NCBI RefSeq assembly: GCF_009014635.1 | Contig: NZ_BKCF01000001.1 | Coordinates: forward strand, 1-64,000 | Source: Patiriisocius marinistellae | Lineage (GTDB): Bacteria > Bacteroidota > Bacteroidia > Flavobacteriales > Flavobacteriaceae | DNA length: 64,000 bases | Direction: 5' to 3' | Shown here: positions 35,827 through 43,856 of the stretch, piece by piece | Position numbering within the stretch: position 1 is the stretch's first letter | How the letters are laid out: each line of letters begins with the position of its first letter | The notes under the pieces: model-generated | The model's input: the letters and a program-made list of their open reading frames with translations, nothing else | The model's database searches: none | Told to the model about the DNA's origin: nothing | Made by a program: the position numbers and the translations under genes

Positions 35827-35914
35827 GGATTATTAGTTTATATATATACTTGATTATGAATGTTTTTAAACAAAATCAAGTTGATAATTATCTTATTTCT
35901 GAAATCAAACTTAC

Positions 35915-35947
35915 AACTAAATTTTTAGTTAAACTAATTTTTTAGTT
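35915..35947. promoter_or_regulatory. Two tandem BlaI-type operator palindromes
   Basis: AACTAAATTTTTAGTT (35915-35930) is a perfect inverted repeat with 7-base arms; AACTAATTTTTTAGTT (35932-35947) follows after one base. Both share CTA-N6-TAG with the operators at 12980-13041. They sit between the BlaI gene and the divergent DUF456 gene and could control either. Confidence 0.6.
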
Positions 35948-36004
35948 ATAAAATGTAACATTTTAATATTTAGGAAGTCTTATTAAAGTATTTAACCATT
36001 AATT

Positions 36005-36505
36005 ATGGATATTCTTTTTGTGGTCCTTGGACTTATTTTAATGCTAGTGGGTATTATTGGCAGTTTTTTACCTGTATTACCTGGTGTACCTGTGAGTTGG
36101 TTAGGTTTAGTGGCACTTTACCTCTCCCCTAAAATTGACTTTGATTGGACATTTATAACTATAACTGGCATTGTTGCAATCATACTTTATATTTTAGACT
36201 ATGTAATTCCTGCTGTTGGAACTAAAAAATATGGTGGTAGCAAAGCTGGCATTTACGGAACAACAATAGGACTTCTTGTAGGGGTAATTGCTCCTATCCC
36301 TTTTGGAATTTTAGTAGGTCCATTTGCAGGTGCATTTGTAGGCGAGGTTGTCTTTAACAAAACTCAAAGCAATATAGCATTAAGGGCTGCTTTTGGTTCT
36401 TTTATGGGGTTTATCGCTTCAACATTTATGAAGTTTATGGCTACGCTGGTGTATCTTGGACTGTTTATTTATAAAGTATTTGAATTTAGGGAAGCACTTT
36501 TTTAA
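36005..36505 (+). CDS. DUF456 membrane protein
   Basis: A 166-residue protein with about four membrane helices and Gly-rich loops typical of DUF456 (LMLVGIIGSFLPVLPGVPVS, PAVGTKKYGGSKAG, LVGPFAGAFVGEVVFN). The Gly/Pro-rich pattern suggests a pore or transport role, but none is established. It is divergent from the BlaI operon and could share its operator region. Confidence 0.88.
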   Translation: MDILFVVLGLILMLVGIIGSFLPVLPGVPVSWLGLVALYLSPKIDFDWTFITITGIVAIILYILDYVIPAVGTKKYGGSKAGIYGTTIGLLVGVIAPIPFGILVGPFAGAFVGEVVFNKTQSNIALRAAFGSFMGFIASTFMKFMATLVYLGLFIYKVFEFREALF

Positions 36506-36527
36506 GACGAATACATATTAATTAAAA

Positions 36528-37085
36528 CTATTCCATCCAGACTACCTTCTCTTCAATCCCTGAATTTCTATTTCCATCCTCAAGTTTGCCATCAAATTTT
36601 CCCATGTAGAAAAAACCCAAACACTGCTCTTTTTCCTTCAAATCAAAAAACTGATCCATATATTGAATCATGCCTGGACTACTCCAATAACCACCTATAT
36701 TTAAAGAATGTGCTGTAAGCCACATATTTTGAACTGCCATCGCTGTTGCAGCAACTTCTTCCCATTCTGGAATGCGTTCTTGAGGATCACGCTCCATACA
36801 AATAACTATTACAACGCTGCTTTTTAAGCATTTATCTTTTATTTTATTGTATTTAAATTCTGAAAATTTAGAACTTGTTTTTTTAAATGTTTCAGCAAGA
36901 AAATTACCTAACGCCTCTTTTGACACACCTTGTAATACTTTAAATCGCCATGGCTCTGTGCGCTTATGCGTTGGCGCCCAGTTTGCTGATTCTAGTATTT
37001 GATGTAACTCTTCTTTTGTAATTGGAGCATCATTATATTGTTCTGGAAATACAGAACGACGAGATTTTATAAGTTGTTGAATCAT
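36528..37085 (-). CDS. Nitroreductase family oxidoreductase
   Basis: A 185-residue FMN-dependent protein of the short YdjA-like type: MIQQLIKSRRSVFPEQYNDA, then ANWAPTHKRTEPWRFKVL (flavin-binding Arg/Ser region) and TAHSLNIGGYWSSPGM. It likely reduces nitro or quinone-like compounds with NAD(P)H. It converges on the DUF456 gene with 22 bases between stops. Confidence 0.9.
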   Translation of the reverse strand: MIQQLIKSRRSVFPEQYNDAPITKEELHQILESANWAPTHKRTEPWRFKVLQGVSKEALGNFLAETFKKTSSKFSEFKYNKIKDKCLKSSVVIVICMERDPQERIPEWEEVAATAMAVQNMWLTAHSLNIGGYWSSPGMIQYMDQFFDLKEKEQCLGFFYMGKFDGKLEDGNRNSGIEEKVVWME

Positions 37086-37143
37086 ATTAATAATACTATT
37101 TTTTTTATTAAAAATTGTAAGTAGGGTGATTATAAAAATAAAG

Positions 37144-37177
37144 AAACCTCTCCAATTATTGAAAATTGGAGAGGTTT
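37144..37177 (-). terminator. Terminator of the hppD gene
   Basis: A 14-base perfect stem, AAACCTCTCCAATT / AATTGGAGAGGTTT, with loop ATTGAA. On the minus strand it is followed by a T-rich stretch (TTTATTTTTATAA). Confidence 0.8.
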
Positions 37178-37200
37178 GTCTTTTACTTTAAATTAAATAG

Positions 37201-38364
37201 TTAAAGCGTTCCGCGTCTTGCTTGTTGTCTTTCAATAGCTTCGAATAATGCTTTAAAATTACCTACTCCAAAGGATTGTGCTCCTTTTCTTTGAATGACT
37301 TCAATGAACATTGTGGGTCTGTCAAGGATGTTGTTTGTAAAAAGTTGCAACAAATAGCCTTCTTCGTCTCGGTCGATTAAAATTCCATGTTTTTTAAGCA
37401 CTTCAACATCTTCATCAATATCGCCTACACGTTCTAAAATATCATCATAATAGGTATCTGGTACATATAAAAACTCTACACCCCTATCTCTCATTTGTGA
37501 TACTGTTGCAACAATATCATCTGTCGCTAATGCTAAATGCTGCACTCCCGGACCATTGTAAAAATCTAAATATTCTTCAATTTGAGATTTTTTCTTTCCT
37601 TTTGCTGGCTCGTTGATTGGGAATTTGATACGACCATTACCATTACTCATCACTTTACTCATGAGTGCCGTATAATCTGTTGCAATGTCATCATCTGCAA
37701 AACTAATTATCTGTGCAAAGCCCATTACCTCAGCATAAAACTTACACCATGTATTCATTTCATCCCAACCTACGTTACCTACAATGTGATCAATAAATTT
37801 TAGGCCTACTGGTTCTGGATTGTAGTGAGATTCCCATTTTGTAAATCCTGGAAGGAAAATACCGTTGTAGTTTTTTCGCTCGATGAACATGTGTACCGTT
37901 TCGCCGTACGTGTAAATACCAGATTTAATAATATAGCCATCACCATCCTCTTCTCTTGTAGGCTCTAAAAATGGTTTTGCACCTCTTTTTGTAGTTTCTT
38001 CAAAAGCACTCGCTGCGTCATCAACCCATAATGCAATTACTTTTGCGGCATCGCCATGTAAGTTTATATGATCATTAATAGGGCCATCTTTAGTAAGCGG
38101 CGTTGTCAAAACAAGCTTAATTTTATCTTGTTTAATAACGTACGACACACGGTCTTTCAATCCCGTCTCTAATCCTGCATATGCTTCACTTTGAAATCCA
38201 AAAGCAGTCTTGTAAAAATGTGCTGCTTGTTTTGCATTCCCTACATAAAGCTCCACATAATCTGTCCCTAAGAGCGGAAGAAAATCTTCGGCATCACTAA
38301 AGAGCTTTTTTAAGCCGTACTCTGTGTTTTGTAAATCTTTTAAATTTTTAATTTCTGCTGCCAT
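37201..38364 (-). CDS. hppD: 4-Hydroxyphenylpyruvate dioxygenase
   Basis: A 387-residue enzyme that converts 4-hydroxyphenylpyruvate to homogentisate in tyrosine breakdown. The iron ligands are visible: His in KFIDHIVGNV, His in GPGVQHLALATDD and Glu in PTMFIEVIQRKG. It ends FEAIERQQARRGTL, as in related enzymes. The frame runs on to 38406, but the ATG at 38364 gives the conserved MAAEIKNLKDLQNTEYGLKK. No homogentisate dioxygenase is adjacent. A CGAGTGACTCG palindrome sits 17-27 bases upstream of the start. Confidence 0.96.
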   Translation of the reverse strand: MAAEIKNLKDLQNTEYGLKKLFSDAEDFLPLLGTDYVELYVGNAKQAAHFYKTAFGFQSEAYAGLETGLKDRVSYVIKQDKIKLVLTTPLTKDGPINDHINLHGDAAKVIALWVDDAASAFEETTKRGAKPFLEPTREEDGDGYIIKSGIYTYGETVHMFIERKNYNGIFLPGFTKWESHYNPEPVGLKFIDHIVGNVGWDEMNTWCKFYAEVMGFAQIISFADDDIATDYTALMSKVMSNGNGRIKFPINEPAKGKKKSQIEEYLDFYNGPGVQHLALATDDIVATVSQMRDRGVEFLYVPDTYYDDILERVGDIDEDVEVLKKHGILIDRDEEGYLLQLFTNNILDRPTMFIEVIQRKGAQSFGVGNFKALFEAIERQQARRGTL

Positions 38365-38711
38365 AATTTGTAGTTTTAGGCGAGTGACTCGATTATTATG
38401 ATGCATTAAAATTTCCGAAGAAAACAGTTTTATTGTTGTATAGGCATCACAAAGTCACTTTCTTGATACAAATATCGGAATTTTTAAATTACAATGCGAA
38501 CGTAAAATTATGTAATGATATTTTAAGTACTTCGGAAATATAAATTAATCGCTATAATTGTTTTCAATTTACATTTAAGCATTTATTTTAACTTTATACG
38601 TGTATACACCTAGGCTCTATTCCTACAAATAACTGTTTTTCGTAAGAATATACGCAGTAACGTATCCAAGCCTCTCTATTTCAAGTAACTTTATATTAAA
38701 GATAAAATGCT
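38365..38711. other. 347-base divergent intergenic region with palindromes
   Basis: Separates hppD (minus) from the DUF1573 gene (plus). It holds the odd-length palindrome CGAGTGACTCG (38381-38391), the perfect palindrome GTGTATACAC (38600-38609) and two copies of the dispersed motif: ATTTCCGAAG at 38411-38420 and CTTCGGAAAT at 38530-38539. No coding frame is supported. Confidence 0.55.
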
Positions 38712-39110
38712 ATGAAAAAAATTTACATATTATTATTTGCTTTAATAGCTTGTGTTGGGATGCATGCACAAGAAATGATGGAATCTCCATTTGAACCTAA
38801 AGAAGGACCAAGGATGAATTTAGGGAAGCACGTATTTACTATGGGAGATGCAGCTATAGGAAAAACAACCACTAAAAGTTTTGAGTTTATAAATGATGGT
38901 ACTGAGCCGCTAGTTATTGAAAATAGCACATCCTCTTGTCATTGTTTAATTATTGAAATGCCTAAAGAGGTAGCTCCTGGAAAAAAAGCATCTATGACTT
39001 TAAAATTTAATCCAGCGCGTGAGGGAAGTTTTAAAGAAACCCTATACATAAAAACGAATGTTAAAGAAAGACCTATTGTATTAAACTTTGGAGGACTCGC
39101 GACAAAATAA
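38712..39110 (+). CDS. DUF1573 exported protein
   Basis: A 132-residue protein with signal peptide MKKIYILLFALIACVGMHAQ and an Ig-like DUF1573 domain (FEFINDGTEPLVIENSTSSC with HCLIIEMPKEVAPG, then TLKFNPAREGSFKETLYIKT). The Cys pair in SSCHC is the conserved DUF1573 motif. The family is common and exported in Bacteroidota, with no known activity. It has its own terminator. Confidence 0.9.
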   Translation: MKKIYILLFALIACVGMHAQEMMESPFEPKEGPRMNLGKHVFTMGDAAIGKTTTKSFEFINDGTEPLVIENSTSSCHCLIIEMPKEVAPGKKASMTLKFNPAREGSFKETLYIKTNVKERPIVLNFGGLATK

Positions 39111-39141
39111 TGTGAGTATAAGCACTCAGAAATAAAATAAT

Positions 39142-39181
39142 AAATCGGTTTTAAGTTCATTACTTATAACCGATTTTTTTT
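39142..39181 (+). terminator. Terminator of the DUF1573 gene
   Basis: Imperfect stem AAATCGGTT(TTAAG) / (CTTAT)AACCGATTT spanning 39142-39176, followed by a long T-run. Confidence 0.75.
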
Positions 39182-39298
39182 TACAATTGTTTAACGTTTG
39201 CTGTTAAGGTTTGCTAATATTCTTCATTGTTCCTTTTTCTATAACTAAATTTAATTTGGGAACAGTTCCCGATATTTAAATAATCAAAAAACTACACT

Positions 39299-39454
39299 AT
39301 GGACGATTCAAAAAAAATACCTGGACAAAAAGAAGAAACTACAAGTAAAAAAGATAGTGCCATAAATAAAAAAGCAAATGAAGCAGATGGCCGCGAAATT
39401 AACAATCAGGTGGAACAACGCAGAGAACAACACCAGCCTAGAGATAATGCCTAA
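39299..39454 (+). CDS. Small hydrophilic disordered protein 1 (51 aa)
   Basis: A 51-codon frame, MDDSKKIPGQKEETT onward to EQHQPRDNA, made almost wholly of Lys, Glu, Asp, Gln, Asn and Ala with no hydrophobic core, so predicted to be intrinsically disordered like stress hydrophilins. I do not recognise the family. Support comes from the clean ATG start, biased composition and the presence of three more such frames within 1.6 kb. It is too short for common ORF cut-offs. Confidence 0.6.
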   Translation: MDDSKKIPGQKEETTSKKDSAINKKANEADGREINNQVEQRREQHQPRDNA

Positions 39455-39529
39455 CTATTAATATAGCTTATATGCTTAGATTAGAAGCATTAGCTACAAA
39501 ATAAAACTCCCATAATATGGGTAATAATT

Positions 39530-39670
39530 ATGGATAAGAAAGAACAAATTAAAAAAGAAAACACACCTGATAAAGCCGAAAGTTTAAATCCTAAAACTGA
39601 GAAAGGACCTCAAAAAGAGAAGCACCAAAACCAGTACGGAGATAAAGACAAAGCTACTAGGGTTCAATAA
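39530..39670 (+). CDS. Small hydrophilic disordered protein 2 (46 aa)
   Basis: A 46-codon frame, MDKKEQIKKENTPDKAESLN onward, ending GDKDKATRVQ. Lys and Glu make up much of it and there is no membrane or fold signal. It follows the first mini-gene by 75 bases and resembles it in composition rather than sequence. A short polar protein, possibly stress-linked; function unknown. Confidence 0.58.
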   Translation: MDKKEQIKKENTPDKAESLNPKTEKGPQKEKHQNQYGDKDKATRVQ

Positions 39671-39734
39671 TTAATATTAACTAAACTTGTTTCGGTAAGT
39701 TTTAATACCATTTCCGCTCATGCGGAAATTTTAT

Positions 39735-39944
39735 ATGAGCGCAAAAGATAAAAAAACACCTATGCTAGATAAAGATAAAAAGAACGAACAGCAGATTAAA
39801 AATCAGGATTATCCTGGCGAGCCCAATAGTAAACCTGAAGATACTGAGCCTACAAGCGAAGATCCTAAAAAAGTACCAGAATCAAACGACCCTGCTGGTT
39901 ATAGCAAAGAAGGTAAGGTTAAAAAATCTCCTTATAAAAAATAA
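39735..39944 (+). CDS. Small hydrophilic disordered protein 3 (69 aa)
   Basis: A 69-residue frame from the ATG at 39735 (MSAKDKKTPMLDKDKKNEQQ), rich in Pro, Glu, Asp and Lys, with DPAGYSKEGKVKKSPYKK at the end. The ATG at 39720 would add five residues (MRKFY) and overlaps an ATTTCCGC/GCGGAAAT inverted repeat, so 39735 is preferred. It has a perfect-palindrome terminator directly downstream, which is good evidence for a real transcript. Confidence 0.7.
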   Translation: MSAKDKKTPMLDKDKKNEQQIKNQDYPGEPNSKPEDTEPTSEDPKKVPESNDPAGYSKEGKVKKSPYKK

Positions 39945-39948
39945 TAAA

Positions 39949-39977
39949 AAACCAACTCAATTGAGTTGGTTTTTTTA
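39949..39977 (+). terminator. Terminator of mini-gene 3
   Basis: Perfect 24-base palindrome AAACCAACTCAA / TTGAGTTGGTTT (39949-39972) running into a T-run. Confidence 0.85.
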
Positions 39978-40004
39978 TGGGGTTAATTTGATTTTTTCAA
40001 TGTT

Positions 40005-40289
40005 CTAATCATAGTTAATACGTTCTCTTATTGTTCCATCTGCTCTATGGATAATAACATCTGCTTTTTTTCTTTTAGCAATAATTTTTGCTTTATTTAT
40101 TGCTGTGCTTTGTTTTCTATGTTTTGATGTAATGCGTTTATTTCCTTCCCGTCGTACTGCCCAGTCATCTTCAAATGGAACCACATGTTGATGCCAAGTG
40201 CGTTTTCTTTTATTTAAGCTTTCTAAGATGGTTTCTATAAGTTCAAGAATGATAGTTTTCCAAGAGGATTGTTTTATGTTTTTTGCCAT
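40005..40289 (-). CDS. DUF2188 protein
   Basis: A 94-residue cytoplasmic protein. Residues about 32-94 match DUF2188: HVVPFEDDWAVRREGNKRIT, then a helix KQSTAINKAKIIAKRKKADV and IIHRADGTIRERINYD. The frame can be read back to 40439, but that part has no family resemblance; the ATG at 40289 gives MAKNIKQSSWKTIILELIET, which leads straight into the domain. DUF2188 is of unknown function and often small and basic. It lies among the hydrophilic mini-genes on the opposite strand. Confidence 0.8.
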   Translation of the reverse strand: MAKNIKQSSWKTIILELIETILESLNKRKRTWHQHVVPFEDDWAVRREGNKRITSKHRKQSTAINKAKIIAKRKKADVIIHRADGTIRERINYD

Positions 40290-40800
40290 TGGGGGTTTAT
40301 AATACAGATTAAACATATTTTTTAACTCAAAAATTTTTATTAAAACTATTATTAATCTTTCATATATTTTTTGATATGATTTATCATAAGGATTTTGAAA
40401 ATTTAAGCCCAAGCACAACGTGTTCGTACTCCGATGCATTAAAATTTTACGCAGTTTATCTGCTTTTTTGAACAGGTTTGCTCTAAAGTATTTTTAGTTA
40501 CTACTAAATATATTTTGGTTTCTTCCAAATATAGCTTTTCGAGTGGGAGCAAGCAATGTTTTTTTGTGTGGCTTCAGAAATGTGGTGGGGTGACTATAAT
40601 TTATAAAAATAATTGTAGTTATTATATTTAAAACTTGTCTAGCTAAACGATTTTTTTAATCAACAACAACCTCCCTATTTTAACTATTTACCAACACTTT
40701 ATTGTTAAATAATGTTAGCATTCAATTAAGTAGCATGGATATTTAATAGCTTGTAATAGAATTACACATCAAACATTTTACTAATAAAAAACTATACGTT
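40290..40800. other. 511-base AT-rich intergenic region
   Basis: Lies between the DUF2188 start and mini-gene 4. No coding frame is supported. It contains the first copy (about 40501-40596) of a diverged 90-base direct repeat whose second copy is near 41121-41204. I see no convincing promoter consensus match. Confidence 0.5.
40501..40596 (+). repeat. Diverged direct repeat, copy A
   Basis: Shares with 41121-41204 an ordered series of matches (CTA-x-ATAT/TTATTT, CCAAATATAG / TAAATATAGG, GAGTGGGAGC / GAATGGGAGC) and the near-identical block GTGGCTTCAGAAATGTGG then TGGGGTG at 40569-40593. The core carries CTTCAGAAAT, one base off the dispersed 10-mer. Confidence 0.65.
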
Positions 40801-40935
40801 ATGGAAAAGCCAAATTATAAAGACACGCAATCAAAACACCCTATTCCTCATGCCGAAGGTCTAGGAGATAAAGGGAAACCAAACTCAAAAGAGAATAGAA
40901 AAGAACCTATTAAAGGACAAAACGAAGAAGAGTAA
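40801..40935 (+). CDS. Small hydrophilic disordered protein 4 (44 aa)
   Basis: A 44-codon frame, MEKPNYKDTQSKHPIPHAEG onward, ending GQNEEE. Like the other three it is almost free of large hydrophobic residues and rich in Lys, Glu, Asn, Pro and Gly. It is followed by a strong hairpin terminator (40954-41004), which supports expression. No family is recognised; a hydrophilin-like stress role is only inference. Confidence 0.62.
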   Translation: MEKPNYKDTQSKHPIPHAEGLGDKGKPNSKENRKEPIKGQNEEE

Positions 40936-40953
40936 CAATTTACTTAAGTATTA

Positions 40954-41004
40954 AATGCTTTCAAAACATGGATTAATTTTCATGGTTTGAAAGCATTTTT
41001 TTTT
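40954..41004 (+). terminator. Terminator of mini-gene 4
   Basis: Stem AATGCTTTCAAAACATG / CATGGTTTGAAAGCATT (40954-40970 with 40981-40997, one mismatch), followed by a T-run. Confidence 0.8.
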
Positions 41005-41120
41005 GTTTTAGGGTTTTTTAAATTGCAAATATTTTGCTTGATTGAATTTAACAAATTTTTGTTTTATAAGTTGTTGTTTCATTTTTCGGTCTTCACTTAA
41101 GGTATTGCTCACGTATATGT

Positions 41121-41204
41121 CTAGTTATTTGGGTTTATTTAAATATAGGATTTCGAATGGGAGCGAACATTGTTTTTTGTGGCTTCGGAAATGTGGTGGG
41201 GTGG
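41121..41204 (+). repeat. Diverged direct repeat, copy B
   Basis: Second copy of the block at 40501-40596, about 610-620 bases downstream; its core GTGGCTTCGGAAATGTGG then TGGGGTG (41179-41203) differs by one base and contains an exact CTTCGGAAAT (41183-41192). Both copies are intergenic and in the same orientation. Confidence 0.65.
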
Positions 41205-41317
41205 TATTAATTGTAAAACTTAACATAAGTTCTTGTTATTGTTTAATATTTAAAAATTCACAAATTAGACTTGAAAAGATGTATTATAAATTAATAAATT
41301 TCAATTAGTTACAAACT

Positions 41318-41345
41318 AAATATACCCTTTAATGGGTATATTTTT
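41318..41345 (+). terminator. Terminator-like hairpin without an upstream gene
   Basis: Stem AAATATACCC / GGGTATATTT (41318-41327 with 41334-41343), loop TTTAAT, then more T. It precedes the ATG at 41396 by about 50 bases and might end a small RNA, or act in the leader of the next gene. Confidence 0.45.
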
Positions 41346-41395
41346 ATGTTGGCTATACTATTAAATTTATAACTACTAACCAAAGTATTTACATT

Positions 41396-42901
41396 ATGCA
41401 TTATTTAAAATACATCAAAATAAGTTTCTTGTTACTGTTTATCAATATACCCGTAATATCTCAAGTCACCATAGAACAAAAAAAAGGGTTGGTAAGTAGG
41501 CAGGCTTTCAACAAAAAAATAACAAAAGACTTTAGTTATTTAATTTTAGGTGAAAATTCGCCACAACAAGGTTTAAGTTTAGAGCTCAATGAAAAAGGCA
41601 GCAACCTTAAGCTAAGTGGTGTCCTTTTTACTGGTAAAGTGGGGGTGCTAACTCTTGAAGCTGATTTGGCAGCGAGCAACGGAGTGTATTTTTTTGATGA
41701 GCAAAATGGAAGTGAGCAAGGAAAAATAAGTTTTAACTTATTCAGGAATGTTTGGTCTAAATCTGGGTATAATGCAAAATCACCCATTGAAGAAACCAAA
41801 ACCAAATTAGCGACATTACAATTAGTAGTAAAAGCAATTGCAAAATATGATACGCTCAAATCAATTATAACAACTACAATCCCATCGTTGGCAAAAACTG
41901 ACATTGTAAGACAAGAAAAAGTTGAAACTAAATTACTCACAATATCAAAAAGATATATAAATGACCAACACGTAAAGGGGTATGAAGCAATGAAGGTATT
42001 ATCAAAAAGCATGTTTGACCCTAAAGATTATCAAGCTAAAAAAAACAGTCGAGTTATATTGCCCAATATAATCCCAACTGGGACAACTAACGCTATAGCT
42101 AAAAACCCTTTAGAAATAACAGATTTGTACCGTGATGAAAAATTGATTTCAGATTACATTGAACAACAAAATTATATCATGGAGAAATTAGAAAATGAAA
42201 TCATTGCACTTGAAAGTAAAGATGCCGAAGCAAAATGGACTAGTACACAAATGATTTTTGTAGGACTGACTCCTTATTATCAACGCGAAAGCTTTAAACG
42301 ATTTACACTAGATGAGAGTCTTGCATTCTCAAAGATGTTTGATAATGAAACTGGAGATATTTATGGAATAACGGGTTCTTTTAATTTTAATTATGAGAGA
42401 GGCAGTTACCAACATATCTCAATTTTACCAGATAAAGTTTTTTGCCGTTTAACAGGTGGGGCTAATAGAGCATCAAATATATCATCATTTAGAAACAGCA
42501 CTCTCAACCTTAGCAGCTCGTTGGGTAACGATGTGTCTGGAAACCCAATAATTTTTACCAATGATAATGAAGCATATATTGGCGATGCTACTTATGAATA
42601 TGGCATAGGCAGTACATTTTCAATAGACTTATATTACTATCCATTTCCTCTTCCCGTAGGAGTCTTTGGAAGTTTTGGATATCAATTTATAAATTTTAGC
42701 AGTTCAAAAAACATTGATGACAAAGAAATTTCTCCCATGCGAATTGGTCTTTTATTTGATATTAAAAATGCTAAAAAGGATTCACCAATTATTACTGTTC
42801 AGGGTTTTATCGACCGAACAGATTTAAGCTTGAGTCCAAATGGAAAAGATGACGATCTCCGTTTTGGGATTGGAGTAGGTTTGCCTATAAATTTTAAATA
42901 A
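41396..42901 (+). CDS. Secreted protein of unknown function, possible C-terminal barrel
   Basis: A 501-residue protein with signal peptide MHYLKYIKISFLLLFINIPV ending at VISQ. I do not recognise a family. The first 120 residues have beta-rich repeats (SLELNEKGSNLKLSGVLFTG, GVLTLEADLAASNGVYFF); residues about 130-270 are helical and polar; from about 280 the sequence reads as amphipathic strands (MIFVGLTPYYQRESFKRF, SFNFNYERGSYQHI, LRFGIGVGLPINF), suggesting an outer-membrane barrel. It converges on the next gene with 4 bases between stops. Confidence 0.72.
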   Translation: MHYLKYIKISFLLLFINIPVISQVTIEQKKGLVSRQAFNKKITKDFSYLILGENSPQQGLSLELNEKGSNLKLSGVLFTGKVGVLTLEADLAASNGVYFFDEQNGSEQGKISFNLFRNVWSKSGYNAKSPIEETKTKLATLQLVVKAIAKYDTLKSIITTTIPSLAKTDIVRQEKVETKLLTISKRYINDQHVKGYEAMKVLSKSMFDPKDYQAKKNSRVILPNIIPTGTTNAIAKNPLEITDLYRDEKLISDYIEQQNYIMEKLENEIIALESKDAEAKWTSTQMIFVGLTPYYQRESFKRFTLDESLAFSKMFDNETGDIYGITGSFNFNYERGSYQHISILPDKVFCRLTGGANRASNISSFRNSTLNLSSSLGNDVSGNPIIFTNDNEAYIGDATYEYGIGSTFSIDLYYYPFPLPVGVFGSFGYQFINFSSSKNIDDKEISPMRIGLLFDIKNAKKDSPIITVQGFIDRTDLSLSPNGKDDDLRFGIGVGLPINFK

Positions 42902-42905
42902 AAAC

Positions 42906-43856
42906 TCACTCCACCCCCACAACCCTACTCACCAATTTCCATTTACCATCTACGTTGACACTCTCAGTAACAGTAATCTTACTAGGTCCCGTTTTTTTGA
43001 TAACGTCTATAAGCTTTATTTTTTTGTGAATAGCGGTATTAATTACAAGTGGCGGAGTAATGAGTTTACTGTTTGCCACGTCGTAAATGTAGAGACTCTT
43101 TGAGTTGTCTTTAAAACTCCAAAAACCTATTTCGTCAGCGCCATCACCATTGAGGTCTCTTAGGTTTTCAAGTTGTGATTTATAAGCGTTTTCAACATTT
43201 ATAGATTTGAGCGTTGAATTACTAAAACGTATGATACTTGTGCACACACCCTCGCAAAAAACTGTTTCAGTATTTTGATTAGCGGTAGCAGTATTTGAAC
43301 TAATTACTGGCGATTCTACAAACGCATAGTCAGATAATTCATCACCGTTAAAGTCGCCGTAAAGTCGTGGGCTTTTAATGAGTTGGGCATTATTCATTCT
43401 ATTTTTAGGAAATATAGGCGCGTCTAGATTAACTGCATCTGGCGTTACGCCCTCTCGTAAAATTCTGAATTCTCCATTTTTAAAACTCACCGCTAAAAAA
43501 GAAGGATAATTTGCTGTTACACCATTATAAGTAACGCTGTTTATAAACGTAGCTAAATAATTTCCAGCCTCTTTTACAACTGTTATTTCTCCATTTACAA
43601 TGGTCTGGGCGTAGTCTGGAAATTGCTCAAACAACAGTTTTTTATCCAGCGCCACTTGTTCCTTTGTGCGCTTTTCATCATAATAATCTACCTCATCCAT
43701 ATACTGCTGCTTCAAGTAAGGCGCACGTAAAACTGTGTGATTGGCGTTCCATTGTTGCACAAAGCTCTTGACCTCCTTCTCTCCTTTGGGATCAATTTCA
43801 TTACAACTAGAAAAAACAAATAACACTAGTAAAGCAACGGCAGAAAAAATCTTCAT
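42906..43856 (-). CDS. Lipoprotein with FG-GAP-like calcium loops
   Basis: A 316-residue lipoprotein (MKIFSAVALLVLFVFSSC, lipobox FSSC). The N-terminal half (about 25-150) is polar and unassigned; the C-terminal half has two Asp/Asn-rich loops, LYGDFNGDELSDYAF and LRDLNGDGADEIGFW, of the type found in FG-GAP/VCBS beta-propeller blades, probably binding calcium. The frame could start at 43880, but the ATG at 43856 gives the lipoprotein signal. It is divergent from the esterase gene. Confidence 0.78.
   Translation of the reverse strand: MKIFSAVALLVLFVFSSCNEIDPKGEKEVKSFVQQWNANHTVLRAPYLKQQYMDEVDYYDEKRTKEQVALDKKLLFEQFPDYAQTIVNGEITVVKEAGNYLATFINSVTYNGVTANYPSFLAVSFKNGEFRILREGVTPDAVNLDAPIFPKNRMNNAQLIKSPRLYGDFNGDELSDYAFVESPVISSNTATANQNTETVFCEGVCTSIIRFSNSTLKSINVENAYKSQLENLRDLNGDGADEIGFWSFKDNSKSLYIYDVANSKLITPPLVINTAIHKKIKLIDVIKKTGPSKITVTESVNVDGKWKLVSRVVGVE

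Larger units (their letters stand above)
41005..41395. other. 391-base intergenic region
   Basis: AT-rich DNA upstream of the 501-residue secreted protein gene. It contains copy B of the diverged direct repeat and a terminator-like hairpin at 41318-41345 with no annotated gene before it. An 88-codon frame at 41042-41308 runs through the repeat and is not supported as a gene. Confidence 0.5.

Noticed and set aside
40290-40439. N-terminal extension of the DUF2188 protein
   Set aside because: The added 50 residues show no family resemblance; the ATG at 40289 leads directly into the domain.
41042-41308. 88-codon plus-strand frame in intergenic DNA
   Set aside because: Covers diverged repeat copy B, is Cys/Leu-rich noise from AT-rich DNA and has no family or start support.
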